Shown one piece after another: positions 1 through 5,934 of a stretch of 7,387 nucleotides of DNA. The position numbers and the translations under genes are program-made. The notes below the pieces were generated by a model, which saw only the letters and a list, made by a program, of their open reading frames with translations, was not told the origin of the DNA and made no database searches. Each line of letters begins with the position of its first letter. Position 1 is the first letter of the stretch. This stretch comes from Asaia bogorensis (GTDB lineage Bacteria > Pseudomonadota > Alphaproteobacteria > Acetobacterales > Acetobacteraceae): the NCBI GenBank assembly GCA_945886995.1, contig CAMCZJ010000151.1, positions 1 to 7,387 on the forward strand, in the 5' to 3' direction.

Positions 1-1802
1 CGTTCCAGGATTTCATCCGCTTCGATCTTGCGGCGGCGCACCTGCATCTTTTCCGCGACATCCAGGATGATGCTTTCCACTTCCGGGTCCGGCAAGCGGT
101 TGCGCTTTTCATCATACATATACCAGCCCTTGCTGGTTTTCTGACCGAAGCGCCCGGCAGCCACCACCGCATCAGCGATGGGAGCCACAGTGCCACGCGC
201 CTTGCGCACCGCCGCGCCAATATCCAAGCCAGCAAGGTCACCGGTGGCGAGCGGCCCCATGGCCATGCCGTAGCCTTCCATCACGCGGTCAATATCCTGC
301 GGCAAGCAGCCTTCCAGCAGCAGCTTTTCCACCTGCGGCGTGCGCTTGCCCGTCATGCGATTGCCGACAAAGCCATCGCAATTGCCCACCAGCACCGGCA
401 GCTTGCCGATCTTCTTGCCGAATTCAGTCGCCGTCGCGATAGCAACCGGATTGGTGTTGGACCCACGCACATTTTCAAGCAGGCGCATCACATTGGCAGG
501 GCTGAAGAAATGCATGCCCATCACCCATTCGGGCCGAGACGTCGCATTGGCGATCTGGTCAATATCAAGCGTGGAAGTATTGGAAGCCAGCACAATCCCC
601 GGCCGCGCCGCCTTATCCAAACGCGCGAAGACCTGCTTCTTCACATCCATATTCTCGAATACCGCTTCGATCACCAGATCGGCTTCGCCCACGGTTTTTT
701 CGAAATCGGTCGAACCGCTCAGCAATGCCCGGCGCTTTTCGTATTCGGTCTGAGACAAGCGCCCAGAAGCGACCGTGCGCTGCCAATTCGCTTCACAGCG
801 TTGCAGGCCCTGGGCGAGCGCTTCTTCAGTCATTTCCACAATGGTCACGGGCACGCCGAAATTCGCCGCACTCATGGCAATGCCGCCACCCATGGTGCCG
901 CCGCCAATCACGACAAGCTTGCCCACGGGCAGCACTTGCGTATCAGCCGGCAGGCCAGGGACGCGCTGCGCTTCGCGTTCACCGAAGAAGATATGACGCA
1001 GCGCCTTGGATTGTTCGCCCGCCACCAGGGTTGCAAATAAATCCCGTTCCTTCTGCAAGCCTTCCTCAAACGGCAAAGTGAAGGAAGCGCGCACAGCTTC
1101 CACACACCCCTTGGGGCTTTCCTGCCCGCGGGCGCGCTTCAGCAAAGCGCCTGCAGCCGCATCAAACGCCGCCATATCCTGGCCCGCGATCTTATCCGTG
1201 CGATTGCGCGCCAGGGTGAAAGTCTTGCCGAGATTGGCGCGCGCAAAAGCAACCGCACAAGCTTCCAGATCGCCTTCCACGATCGCATCCACGAAGCCGA
1301 GCTTGTGCGCCTCAGTCGCCTTAATCGGGTCGCCGGAGACAATAACTTTCAGCGCCGCTTCCGGGCCGATCAGGCGCGGCAGGCGCTGCGTGCCGCCAGC
1401 CCCCGGCACAAAGCCGCGCTTCACTTCCGGCAGGCCCAGATTCGCATCCGCAAGCGCCACGCGCGCGTGGCAAGCGAGCGCCACTTCCAAACCACCACCG
1501 AGCGCCGAGCCATGAATGGCGGCGACCGTCAGGCCTGGGAAGCTTTCAAACTGCTCAAAAACTTCAGTCAGGGATGGCGGCACACGCGGCTTGCCGAATT
1601 CGGTCATTTCCGCCCCGGCGCAGAACATGCGCCCCGTGCCGATAATGACCACTGCCTTGGCGCCGGCGGCGCGCGCGGCCTTCATGCCATCATACAGCCC
1701 GGCGCGGATTTCGGTGCGCAGCGTATTCACCGGGGGGTTGGCCAGGCGCAGCACATGCACCTCCCCCATCGTCACATGCTGCACGAATTGATTCTCGGCC
1801 AA
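1..1802 (-). CDS. Bifunctional enoyl-CoA hydratase / 3-hydroxyacyl-CoA dehydrogenase (FadB/FadJ/peroxisomal bifunctional enzyme type), C-terminus off window
   Basis: Cytoplasmic fatty-acid beta-oxidation enzyme that hydrates 2-enoyl-CoA and then oxidises 3-hydroxyacyl-CoA with NAD+. 600 residues are visible and the frame runs off the left edge; relatives are about 700 residues, so roughly 100 are missing. The N-terminal crotonase domain (about 1-190) has the oxyanion-hole region (CAGAEM, 61-66) and both catalytic glutamates, E106 in GGGLE and E126 in LPE. The dehydrogenase domain starts with the NAD-binding loop GGGTMGGGIA (300-309) and carries S410, H431 in MHFFSP, E443 and N481 in GFVGNR. 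Their spacing matches E. coli FadB S429, H450, E462 and N500. The first dehydrogenase C-terminal domain has GPLATGDLAGLD (516-527). The start is a TTG preceded by AGGGAG at 7 nt, with an in-frame TGA just upstream. The next in-frame ATG (codon 12) has no ribosome site. No thiolase gene is in view. FadB versus FadJ cannot be decided here, so no symbol is given. Confidence 0.96.
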   Translation of the reverse strand, partial: MAENQFVQHVTMGEVHVLRLANPPVNTLRTEIRAGLYDGMKAARAAGAKAVVIIGTGRMFCAGAEMTEFGKPRVPPSLTEVFEQFESFPGLTVAAIHGSALGGGLEVALACHARVALADANLGLPEVKRGFVPGAGGTQRLPRLIGPEAALKVIVSGDPIKATEAHKLGFVDAIVEGDLEACAVAFARANLGKTFTLARNRTDKIAGQDMAAFDAAAGALLKRARGQESPKGCVEAVRASFTLPFEEGLQKERDLFATLVAGEQSKALRHIFFGEREAQRVPGLPADTQVLPVGKLVVIGGGTMGGGIAMSAANFGVPVTIVEMTEEALAQGLQRCEANWQRTVASGRLSQTEYEKRRALLSGSTDFEKTVGEADLVIEAVFENMDVKKQVFARLDKAARPGIVLASNTSTLDIDQIANATSRPEWVMGMHFFSPANVMRLLENVRGSNTNPVAIATATEFGKKIGKLPVLVGNCDGFVGNRMTGKRTPQVEKLLLEGCLPQDIDRVMEGYGMAMGPLATGDLAGLDIGAAVRKARGTVAPIADAVVAAGRFGQKTSKGWYMYDEKRNRLPDPEVESIILDVAEKMQVRRRKIEADEILE

Positions 1803-1807
1803 AGCGT

Positions 1808-1816
1808 CTCTCCCTC
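1808..1816 (-). promoter_or_regulatory. Ribosome binding site that fixes the TTG start of the bifunctional enzyme
   Basis: On the minus strand GAGGGAGAG lies just upstream of TTG at 1802; its AGGGAG core sits 7 nt from the start codon. An in-frame TGA at 1817-1815 overlaps this site, so translation in this frame cannot begin further upstream. The resulting N-terminus (MAENQF) looks natural for the family. The alternative ATG at 1769 has no purine-rich stretch before it. Confidence 0.7.
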
Positions 1817-1818
1817 AT

Positions 1819-1847
1819 CCAGGCGGGGCCTGGCGCCCCTTTCGGGG
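1819..1847 (-). other. Two adjacent small hairpins in the leader of the beta-oxidation gene
   Basis: Read on the minus strand, CCCC-GAAA-GGGG (1847-1836) is a 4-bp stem with a GNRA-type GAAA loop. Two bases later comes CCAGGC-CCC-GCCTGG (1833-1819), a 6-bp stem ending just before the ribosome site. GGGG at 1839-1836 could instead pair with CCCC at 1828-1825, so two exclusive folds exist on paper. Whether a transcript covers this stretch is unknown; function is inference only. Confidence 0.4.
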
Positions 1848-1912
1848 TAGTCTCCGGCACTCTGCGCCTGAGGGCAAGCACCCGGTTGCGGGAAAGCGCG
1901 CGTCATGCTGCC

Positions 1913-1956
1913 TTACCGCATGTCCACCACGCAAAGGCGTGGCAGACATGCGGTAA
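1913..1956. repeat. Long imperfect inverted repeat (hairpin 1) in the divergent intergenic region
   Basis: Left arm 1913-1932 and right arm 1937-1956 are complementary at 18 of 20 positions. There are 12 perfect outer pairs (TTACCGCATGTC against GACATGCGGTAA), a 2x2 mismatch, then 6 perfect inner pairs (CCACGC against GCGTGG) closing a 4-nt AAAG loop. No T-run follows on the plus strand. It lies between divergent genes, so it is not an ordinary terminator for either. It could be a palindromic repeat family member, a regulator-binding site or an RNA structure. Confidence 0.85.
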
Positions 1957-1970
1957 CATAGTGTTTGGTC

Positions 1971-2014
1971 GCATTTTCCGAGCCGCCAAGTGAGGCCACT
2001 TGGCTTGAAAATGC
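1971..2014. repeat. Two-tier inverted repeat (hairpin 2) upstream of the SDR gene
   Basis: The outer arms GCATTTTC (1971-1978) and GAAAATGC (2007-2014) are perfectly complementary over 8 bp. The inner arms GCCAAGTG (1985-1992) and CACTTGGC (1997-2004) are also perfect over 8 bp, around a 4-nt AGGC loop. The tiers are joined by an asymmetric 6-nt/2-nt internal loop. It spans 44 bp like hairpin 1, starts 14 bp after it and ends 30 bp before the SDR ATG. It would therefore lie in the SDR leader if transcription starts upstream. The stem sequence differs from hairpin 1. Confidence 0.85.
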
Positions 2015-2044
2015 TCCAGGCACACAGGTGCAGAAGGAAACGCC

Positions 2045-2827
2045 ATGTCCCTATTTGATCTGACCGGCAAGGTGGCCGTGGTTACCGGCGGCAGCCGCGG
2101 CATTGGCCGGGCGATTTGCGAAAGAATGGCCGAACAAGGCGCCAAGGTAGTGGTATCATCCCGCAAGATTGATGCCTGCCAGGAAGTAGTGGATGCCATC
2201 AAGGCCAAGGGCGGGGACGCCATGGCCATCGCCTGCAATATCGGGCGCAAGAATGAATGTCAGGCGTTGATAGACCAAACCATCGCGGCCTGGGGCCAGG
2301 AGGACATCATGGTCTGCAATGCCGCCATCAACCCACATTTCGGCCCCGCCATGACCATGCCCGATGAGATCTTTGATAAGATCATGGCGTCCAACATCAA
2401 ATCCAATCTGTGGCTGTCGCATATGACCGCGCCGGGCATGGCGGAACGCGGCGGCGGGTCCATCATCATCATCTCGTCCATCGGCGGCTTCCGGGGTTCG
2501 CCCGTGCTTGGCGCCTATGCCATTTCCAAGGCAGCGGATATGCAATTGGTGCGGAATCTTGCGGTGGAATGGGGGCCGAAAAACGTGCGCGCCAATGCCA
2601 TTGCGCCCGGCCTGGTGCGGACGGATTTCGCCCGCGCCCTTTGGGAAGACCCCGGCATTTACGCCAAGCGTACCAAGGACACACCGCTGAAACGTATTGG
2701 AGAACCCGATGAAATCGCGGGCGCGGCAGTTTTTCTGGGCTCAGCAGCGGGGTCCTTCATGACCGGGCAGACGATTGTGATTGATGGCGGCGTGCTGGCC
2801 GGCAGCCCCAGCCGTTCAGACGATTGA
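2045..2827 (+). CDS. Classical short-chain dehydrogenase/reductase, DHRS4-like, probably NADP(H)-dependent
   Basis: A 260-residue cytoplasmic oxidoreductase with a single Rossmann-fold domain, the usual length for classical SDRs. The cofactor loop is TGGSRGIG (14-21). The catalytic tetrad is N117, S145, Y158 and K162, with the normal 13-residue Ser-Tyr spacing and a YxxxK motif. Basic R18 and the SSR after strand 2 (R40) favour NADP(H) over NAD(H). The NNAG motif appears as CNAA (91-94). The NAAINPHFGP stretch, APGLVRTDF, LKRIGEP and the MTGQTIVIDGG end resemble the vertebrate DHRS4 carbonyl/retinol reductase group, from memory of that family. The substrate cannot be read from sequence. The gene is divergent from the acyl-CoA enzyme, so an acyl-CoA or other carbonyl substrate in lipid metabolism is possible but inferred. 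A good ribosome site, AGGA, lies 6 nt before the ATG. Confidence 0.94.
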   Translation: MSLFDLTGKVAVVTGGSRGIGRAICERMAEQGAKVVVSSRKIDACQEVVDAIKAKGGDAMAIACNIGRKNECQALIDQTIAAWGQEDIMVCNAAINPHFGPAMTMPDEIFDKIMASNIKSNLWLSHMTAPGMAERGGGSIIIISSIGGFRGSPVLGAYAISKAADMQLVRNLAVEWGPKNVRANAIAPGLVRTDFARALWEDPGIYAKRTKDTPLKRIGEPDEIAGAAVFLGSAAGSFMTGQTIVIDGGVLAGSPSRSDD

Positions 2828-2858
2828 AATAAAAAGGGGGGCCGCATAAGGCCCCCCT
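2827..2858 (-). terminator. Rho-independent terminator between convergent genes, best oriented for the amino-acid-binding protein gene
   Basis: A 9-bp GC-rich stem, AGGGGGGCC (2835-2843) with GGCCCCCCT (2850-2858), closes a 6-nt GCATAA loop. On the minus strand it is followed by TTTTTATTTC and begins 21 nt after the TGA of the binding-protein gene, a textbook terminator. On the plus strand it begins 7 nt after the SDR stop but has A-rich sequence before it and no T-run after, so it would be weaker in that direction. Confidence 0.9.
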
Positions 2859-2879
2859 CAGAAATCACCTTGCTGTCGC

Positions 2880-3917
2880 TCAGCGCAGCGGCAGCGCGTA
2901 CATCAAGCCACCAGGCGTGGTCCAAAGATGGTTCGGGCCGCGCGGCAATTGCACCTGGCTCTTATCGCCCATGGTGCGCTCATACAGCTCCCCATAATTG
3001 CCGATGGCACGCACGACATTATAGGCCCAGGCCGGATCAAGCTTCAGGGATTGGCCAAGTTCCGGCGTCACACCCAAAAGCCGACGCGTATTGGGGTTGG
3101 TGCTAGTGCGGCGCCGTTCTTCCGCATTGGCCTGGGTCACGCCTTGCTCTTCCGCTTCGATGATGGCCGTGGTGTACCAACGCACCACATCGAACCATTG
3201 ATCATCCCCGCGGCGGATATAAGCGCCGTAAGGTTCCTTCGAAAAACGCTCCGGCAGGATGGACCAATCGGCCGGCTTCGGCATTGAAGACCGCACGCCA
3301 GCAAGCTGGGATGCATCCGTGCCGAAGCTGTCGCAGCGGCCGGCTTGCAAAGCGGCCACGGCTTGGTCCGTGCGTTCAAACACCACCGCTTGGAAGGGCG
3401 TATTGATGCTGCGGAAGTAATCCGCCGTCACCTGTTCATTCGTCGTGCCTTGGATCAGGCAAATGGTGGCGCCGCGCATTTCGGCGACCTTCTGCACACC
3501 GGCATCCGCCTTCACCATGAAGCCGTGACCATCATAGAAATAGGTCGTGACATGGCGCAGGCCGAGTGTGGTGTCACGCAGCATGGTCTGGGTGGATGTG
3601 CGGAACAAGACATCAACTTCGCCAGAACCAAGCGCGGTAAAGCGCGTTGACGAAGACAGCGGCACAAAGCGCACTTTGGACGCATCATTGAAAATCGCGA
3701 CCGCAAGGCCGCGGCACAGATCAGCATCCAGCCCCTGCCAGACTCCCCGGCTATCGGGCAGGGCAAAGCCGGCAACACCGGTGCCAACCCCGCAATTCAG
3801 CGTACCGCGCGCCTTGATGGCATCAAGTGTGGGGCTCGCGGATGATTGTGCGAAGCTGGGTGTTGCGAATGTCGCCAAAAGCGCGGCAATCGCAGCCTTA
3901 AAGCCGAGTCTTTGCAT
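2880..3917 (-). CDS. Periplasmic amino-acid-binding protein of an ABC importer, AapJ/BztA type
   Basis: A 345-residue solute-binding protein of family 3, close to the usual AapJ length of about 340. Residues 1-23 are a Sec signal peptide: basic QRLGFK, a hydrophobic stretch, then SFA before Q24. It is therefore exported to the periplasm, where it would capture L-amino acids for an inner-membrane importer. Family marks include NCGVGTGVAGFALPD (41-55), the LFRTSTQTMLRDTTLG stretch (104-119) that corresponds to the ligand-binding arginine/threonine region, IQGTTNE (155-161), RCDSFGTDAS (194-203), GNYGELYER (306-314) and the C-terminal LWTTPGGLMYALPLR. Four cysteines remain after cleavage (42, 68, 153, 195), compatible with disulfides. 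No permease or ATPase of the polar amino-acid type is nearby: the SDR lies on one side and the DevA-like exporter ATPase on the other. It is thus an orphan within this window. AAGAGG lies 6 nt before the ATG. Confidence 0.93.
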   Translation of the reverse strand: MQRLGFKAAIAALLATFATPSFAQSSASPTLDAIKARGTLNCGVGTGVAGFALPDSRGVWQGLDADLCRGLAVAIFNDASKVRFVPLSSSTRFTALGSGEVDVLFRTSTQTMLRDTTLGLRHVTTYFYDGHGFMVKADAGVQKVAEMRGATICLIQGTTNEQVTADYFRSINTPFQAVVFERTDQAVAALQAGRCDSFGTDASQLAGVRSSMPKPADWSILPERFSKEPYGAYIRRGDDQWFDVVRWYTTAIIEAEEQGVTQANAEERRRTSTNPNTRRLLGVTPELGQSLKLDPAWAYNVVRAIGNYGELYERTMGDKSQVQLPRGPNHLWTTPGGLMYALPLR

Positions 3918-3947
3918 GGGGGGCCTCTTTTCTGTTGAAGACGCGTC

Positions 3948-3976
3948 ATGTCACCGCCGCGATGCAGCAATGTCAA
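3948..3976 (-). promoter_or_regulatory. Candidate sigma-70 promoter of the amino-acid-binding protein gene
   Basis: In the 86-bp gap upstream, the minus strand has a perfect -35 TTGACA (3976-3971), a 17-bp spacer and TGACAT (3953-3948). The -10 matches the TATAAT consensus at only 3 of 6 positions, including the first T and last AT. Transcription would start near 3941, giving a leader of about 25 nt that contains the ribosome site. Read-through from the exporter operon is an alternative, as I see no terminator after the ATPase gene. Confidence 0.45.
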
Positions 3977-4003
3977 TCAAAAGCCCGCACAGCATTCAAT
4001 AGA

Positions 4004-4687
4004 TTACGTTTTCTCCACAATTCGCCCGTCTTCCATCGCCACCACCCGGTCCGCGATATCCAGAATGCGGGGGTCATGCGTGACCATCAAAATCGGCACG
4101 CCACGGGATTTCGCCAAATCGCGCAGCAAATGGGCCACTTCGGCGCCGGAAACCTTGTCGAGCGCGGCAGTCGGTTCATCGGCCAACACCAAGCCGGGCC
4201 CACCGGCCAAGGCGCGGGCAATGGCAACGCGTTGGCGCTGCCCACCGGAAAGCTTGCCAGGCAGGCGATCCGCATGTTCTGCCAACCCTACCGCCGCCAG
4301 CATTTCGCCCGCGCGTGCCAAGCGCTCAGCTTCTGAACAGCGCGGTTCCACTTCCAGCGCCATGGATACATTCTGCCGCGCAGTGAGCGCGCCGAGCAGA
4401 TTATGGTTCTGGAAGATAAAGCCGATGCGCTGACGGAGCGCGACACGCGCCCTTTCGGACGCGCCGAGTAATTCCTGCCCCAAGACGGCGCAGGAACCTT
4501 CCTGCATGGCGCGCAGCGCGCCGATCAGCGTCAGCAAAGTGGTCTTTCCGGAACCTGATGGGCCGGTCAGCAGCAACACCTCACCAACGCCCACCTGCAA
4601 GGCAACATCGCGCAGCACCGGGCGGCGCAATTCGCCTTCGCCATAGGCGTAGTTCAGCGCCTCTATCCGGATGGGATCGCGTTCCAT
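4004..4687 (-). CDS. ABC exporter ATP-binding subunit, DevA family
   Basis: A 227-residue cytoplasmic ATPase that powers the DevC-like permease encoded just upstream. All nucleotide-binding motifs are intact: Walker A GPSGSGKTT (42-50), Q-loop Q93 in FQNHNLL, signature LSGGQ (146-150), Walker B LVLADE (166-171), D-loop ALD (175-177) and switch histidine H204 in VTHD. Length and motifs fit the MacB/LolD/DevA group, and the partner proteins point to DevA. Its ATG overlaps the permease stop by one base (TGATG, 4689-4685), and the ribosome site is poor, which suggests translational coupling. It is the last gene of the four-gene run. The transported substrate is unknown; cyanobacterial DevBCA exports heterocyst glycolipids, but that role cannot be carried over here. 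Confidence 0.93.
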   Translation of the reverse strand: MERDPIRIEALNYAYGEGELRRPVLRDVALQVGVGEVLLLTGPSGSGKTTLLTLIGALRAMQEGSCAVLGQELLGASERARVALRQRIGFIFQNHNLLGALTARQNVSMALEVEPRCSEAERLARAGEMLAAVGLAEHADRLPGKLSGGQRQRVAIARALAGGPGLVLADEPTAALDKVSGAEVAHLLRDLAKSRGVPILMVTHDPRILDIADRVVAMEDGRIVEKT

Positions 4688-5934
4688 CAGGAAAACATAT
4701 CCGCCGGATTGGCATCACGGAGCTTGCGCATGGCAAGCAGGCCGGCCAGCGTGCACATGCCGAAGATCATCAGAAACACCGTGATGGTCCGATCCAAGGT
4801 CATGCCAAGCGGCAGGAAGGTGGCAGCGCCCACGAAATCATACAACCAGAAGGAGGCAAGAAACCCCGGCAGAAACCCCAATAACGCCAAGATCAGCGCT
4901 GACGCCATGACAACGCGCGCCAGGTAGAAATTAGAATAGCCAATCGCCTTCAGCGTTGCGTATTCGCGCAAATGATTGGCGATGTCGCTGAACAGGATCT
5001 GATAGACAATCACCATGCCGACAATCAGCCCCATGATGCTGCCAAAGCCAAAAATAAAACCAATGGGCGTCGCGGTTTCCCAATAATGGCGTTCATGCGC
5101 CACCAATTCGGGCTGAGTCAGCACCAGCACGTCACTGGGCAATAGGGCCTTGAGCCGCGCCTTGGCAGACTGAATATCGGCGCCGGGGACAAGGCGAATG
5201 GCAATCAGGTCAACATTGGCGGGATCGCGCCCGCGCACCACGCGGCGAAAATTCACCTCGCTCATCACCAGATTACCGTCGGCGCCGAAGGAAGGGCCGA
5301 TTTCCACAATGCCCACAATGCGCATCATGCGATTGCCGACCTGCACCTCAAAAGGGCCGCGTTCAGTAAGCAGCTTGCCAACATCACCGAATTCAGGGCG
5401 GGATCGAATATCAAACCCCACTGTATCCACTTGGCGCAGCGCATCGGATATCTTGTCCAAGCCTTCAAAGCGCATGGCGCCCGCTTCAACATCAAAGCCG
5501 ATCAATTGAATGGCACGCCGCGCGCCGGTTTCTGGATTACGCCAGGAAGCTTGCGTCAAATACACCGGCACCGCCTGTGCCACTTCTGGCAAGGCAAGTG
5601 CCTGATGCGCGCGAATACGCGGCAAGGCTTCGGGCCGGAAGCTCGCCTCGGTCAGCGGATTCATCAGAAAGATTTCCGCCTGCATGGCGGCGTAAAGCCG
5701 GGTTGCGCTGTCAAACAAAGCGGCGCGGAACCCAAGCTGCATAAAGACCAGCACGGCGGCGAACATCACCCCGGCAATGGCGGAAAGCAGCCGCGCACGT
5801 TCAAAGAAAAGCTGCCTTGCCGCAAGCCGTGCGGGCAGCAGGAACCAATCAAGCGGCGAAACGCGCCCCTTGCCAACCGGCGCCGGCGCGGAAGCCTCCG
5901 GCGGCGCACGCAAATTCTCCGTCAGCGCATTCAC
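4687..5934 (-). CDS. ABC exporter permease subunit, DevC family (FtsX/MacB fold)
   Basis: A 415-residue inner-membrane protein with four predicted transmembrane segments. TM1 (about 49-68) is followed by a large periplasmic domain (about 70-285), then TM2 (about 290-315), TM3 (about 341-365) and TM4 (about 383-402). This is the MacB/FtsX topology. The cytoplasmic motif EYATLKAIGY (324-333) after TM2 is characteristic of DevC. The protein should couple the DevA-like ATPase to the DevB-like fusion protein. The start is GTG, overlapping the upstream stop as GTGA (5934-5931); the nearby ATG at 5930 is in another frame. There is no good ribosome site, so reinitiation or coupling is likely. Residues 1-26 form a Pro/Ala-rich tail, making it somewhat longer than the ~385-390 I associate with DevC. 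The first internal methionine (57) falls inside TM1, so a later start is unlikely. Confidence 0.92.
   Translation of the reverse strand: MNALTENLRAPPEASAPAPVGKGRVSPLDWFLLPARLAARQLFFERARLLSAIAGVMFAAVLVFMQLGFRAALFDSATRLYAAMQAEIFLMNPLTEASFRPEALPRIRAHQALALPEVAQAVPVYLTQASWRNPETGARRAIQLIGFDVEAGAMRFEGLDKISDALRQVDTVGFDIRSRPEFGDVGKLLTERGPFEVQVGNRMMRIVGIVEIGPSFGADGNLVMSEVNFRRVVRGRDPANVDLIAIRLVPGADIQSAKARLKALLPSDVLVLTQPELVAHERHYWETATPIGFIFGFGSIMGLIVGMVIVYQILFSDIANHLREYATLKAIGYSNFYLARVVMASALILALLGFLPGFLASFWLYDFVGAATFLPLGMTLDRTITVFLMIFGMCTLAGLLAMRKLRDANPADMFS

Noticed and set aside
340..1850. Several plus-strand open frames opposite the bifunctional enzyme
   Set aside because: The minus-strand frame holds all catalytic residues of two enzyme domains without interruption. 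The antisense frames overlap one another and have no motif or convincing ribosome site.
1913..1956. Hairpin 1 as a rho-independent terminator
   Set aside because: No T-run follows the stem on either strand (CATAGTGTTT on plus, GGCAGCATG on minus), and both flanking genes are transcribed away from it.
1803..2044. Sigma-70 promoters for the divergent genes, such as TAACAT at 1954-1959 (plus) or TATGTT near 1953-1958 (minus)
   Set aside because: Neither has a recognisable -35 element at a suitable distance, so no promoter is called.
1903..2250. Minus-strand 115-codon frame spanning the hairpins and the start of the SDR gene
   Set aside because: Most of it is antisense to the SDR cofactor-binding region, and the rest is the inverted-repeat DNA. 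No motif is recognisable.
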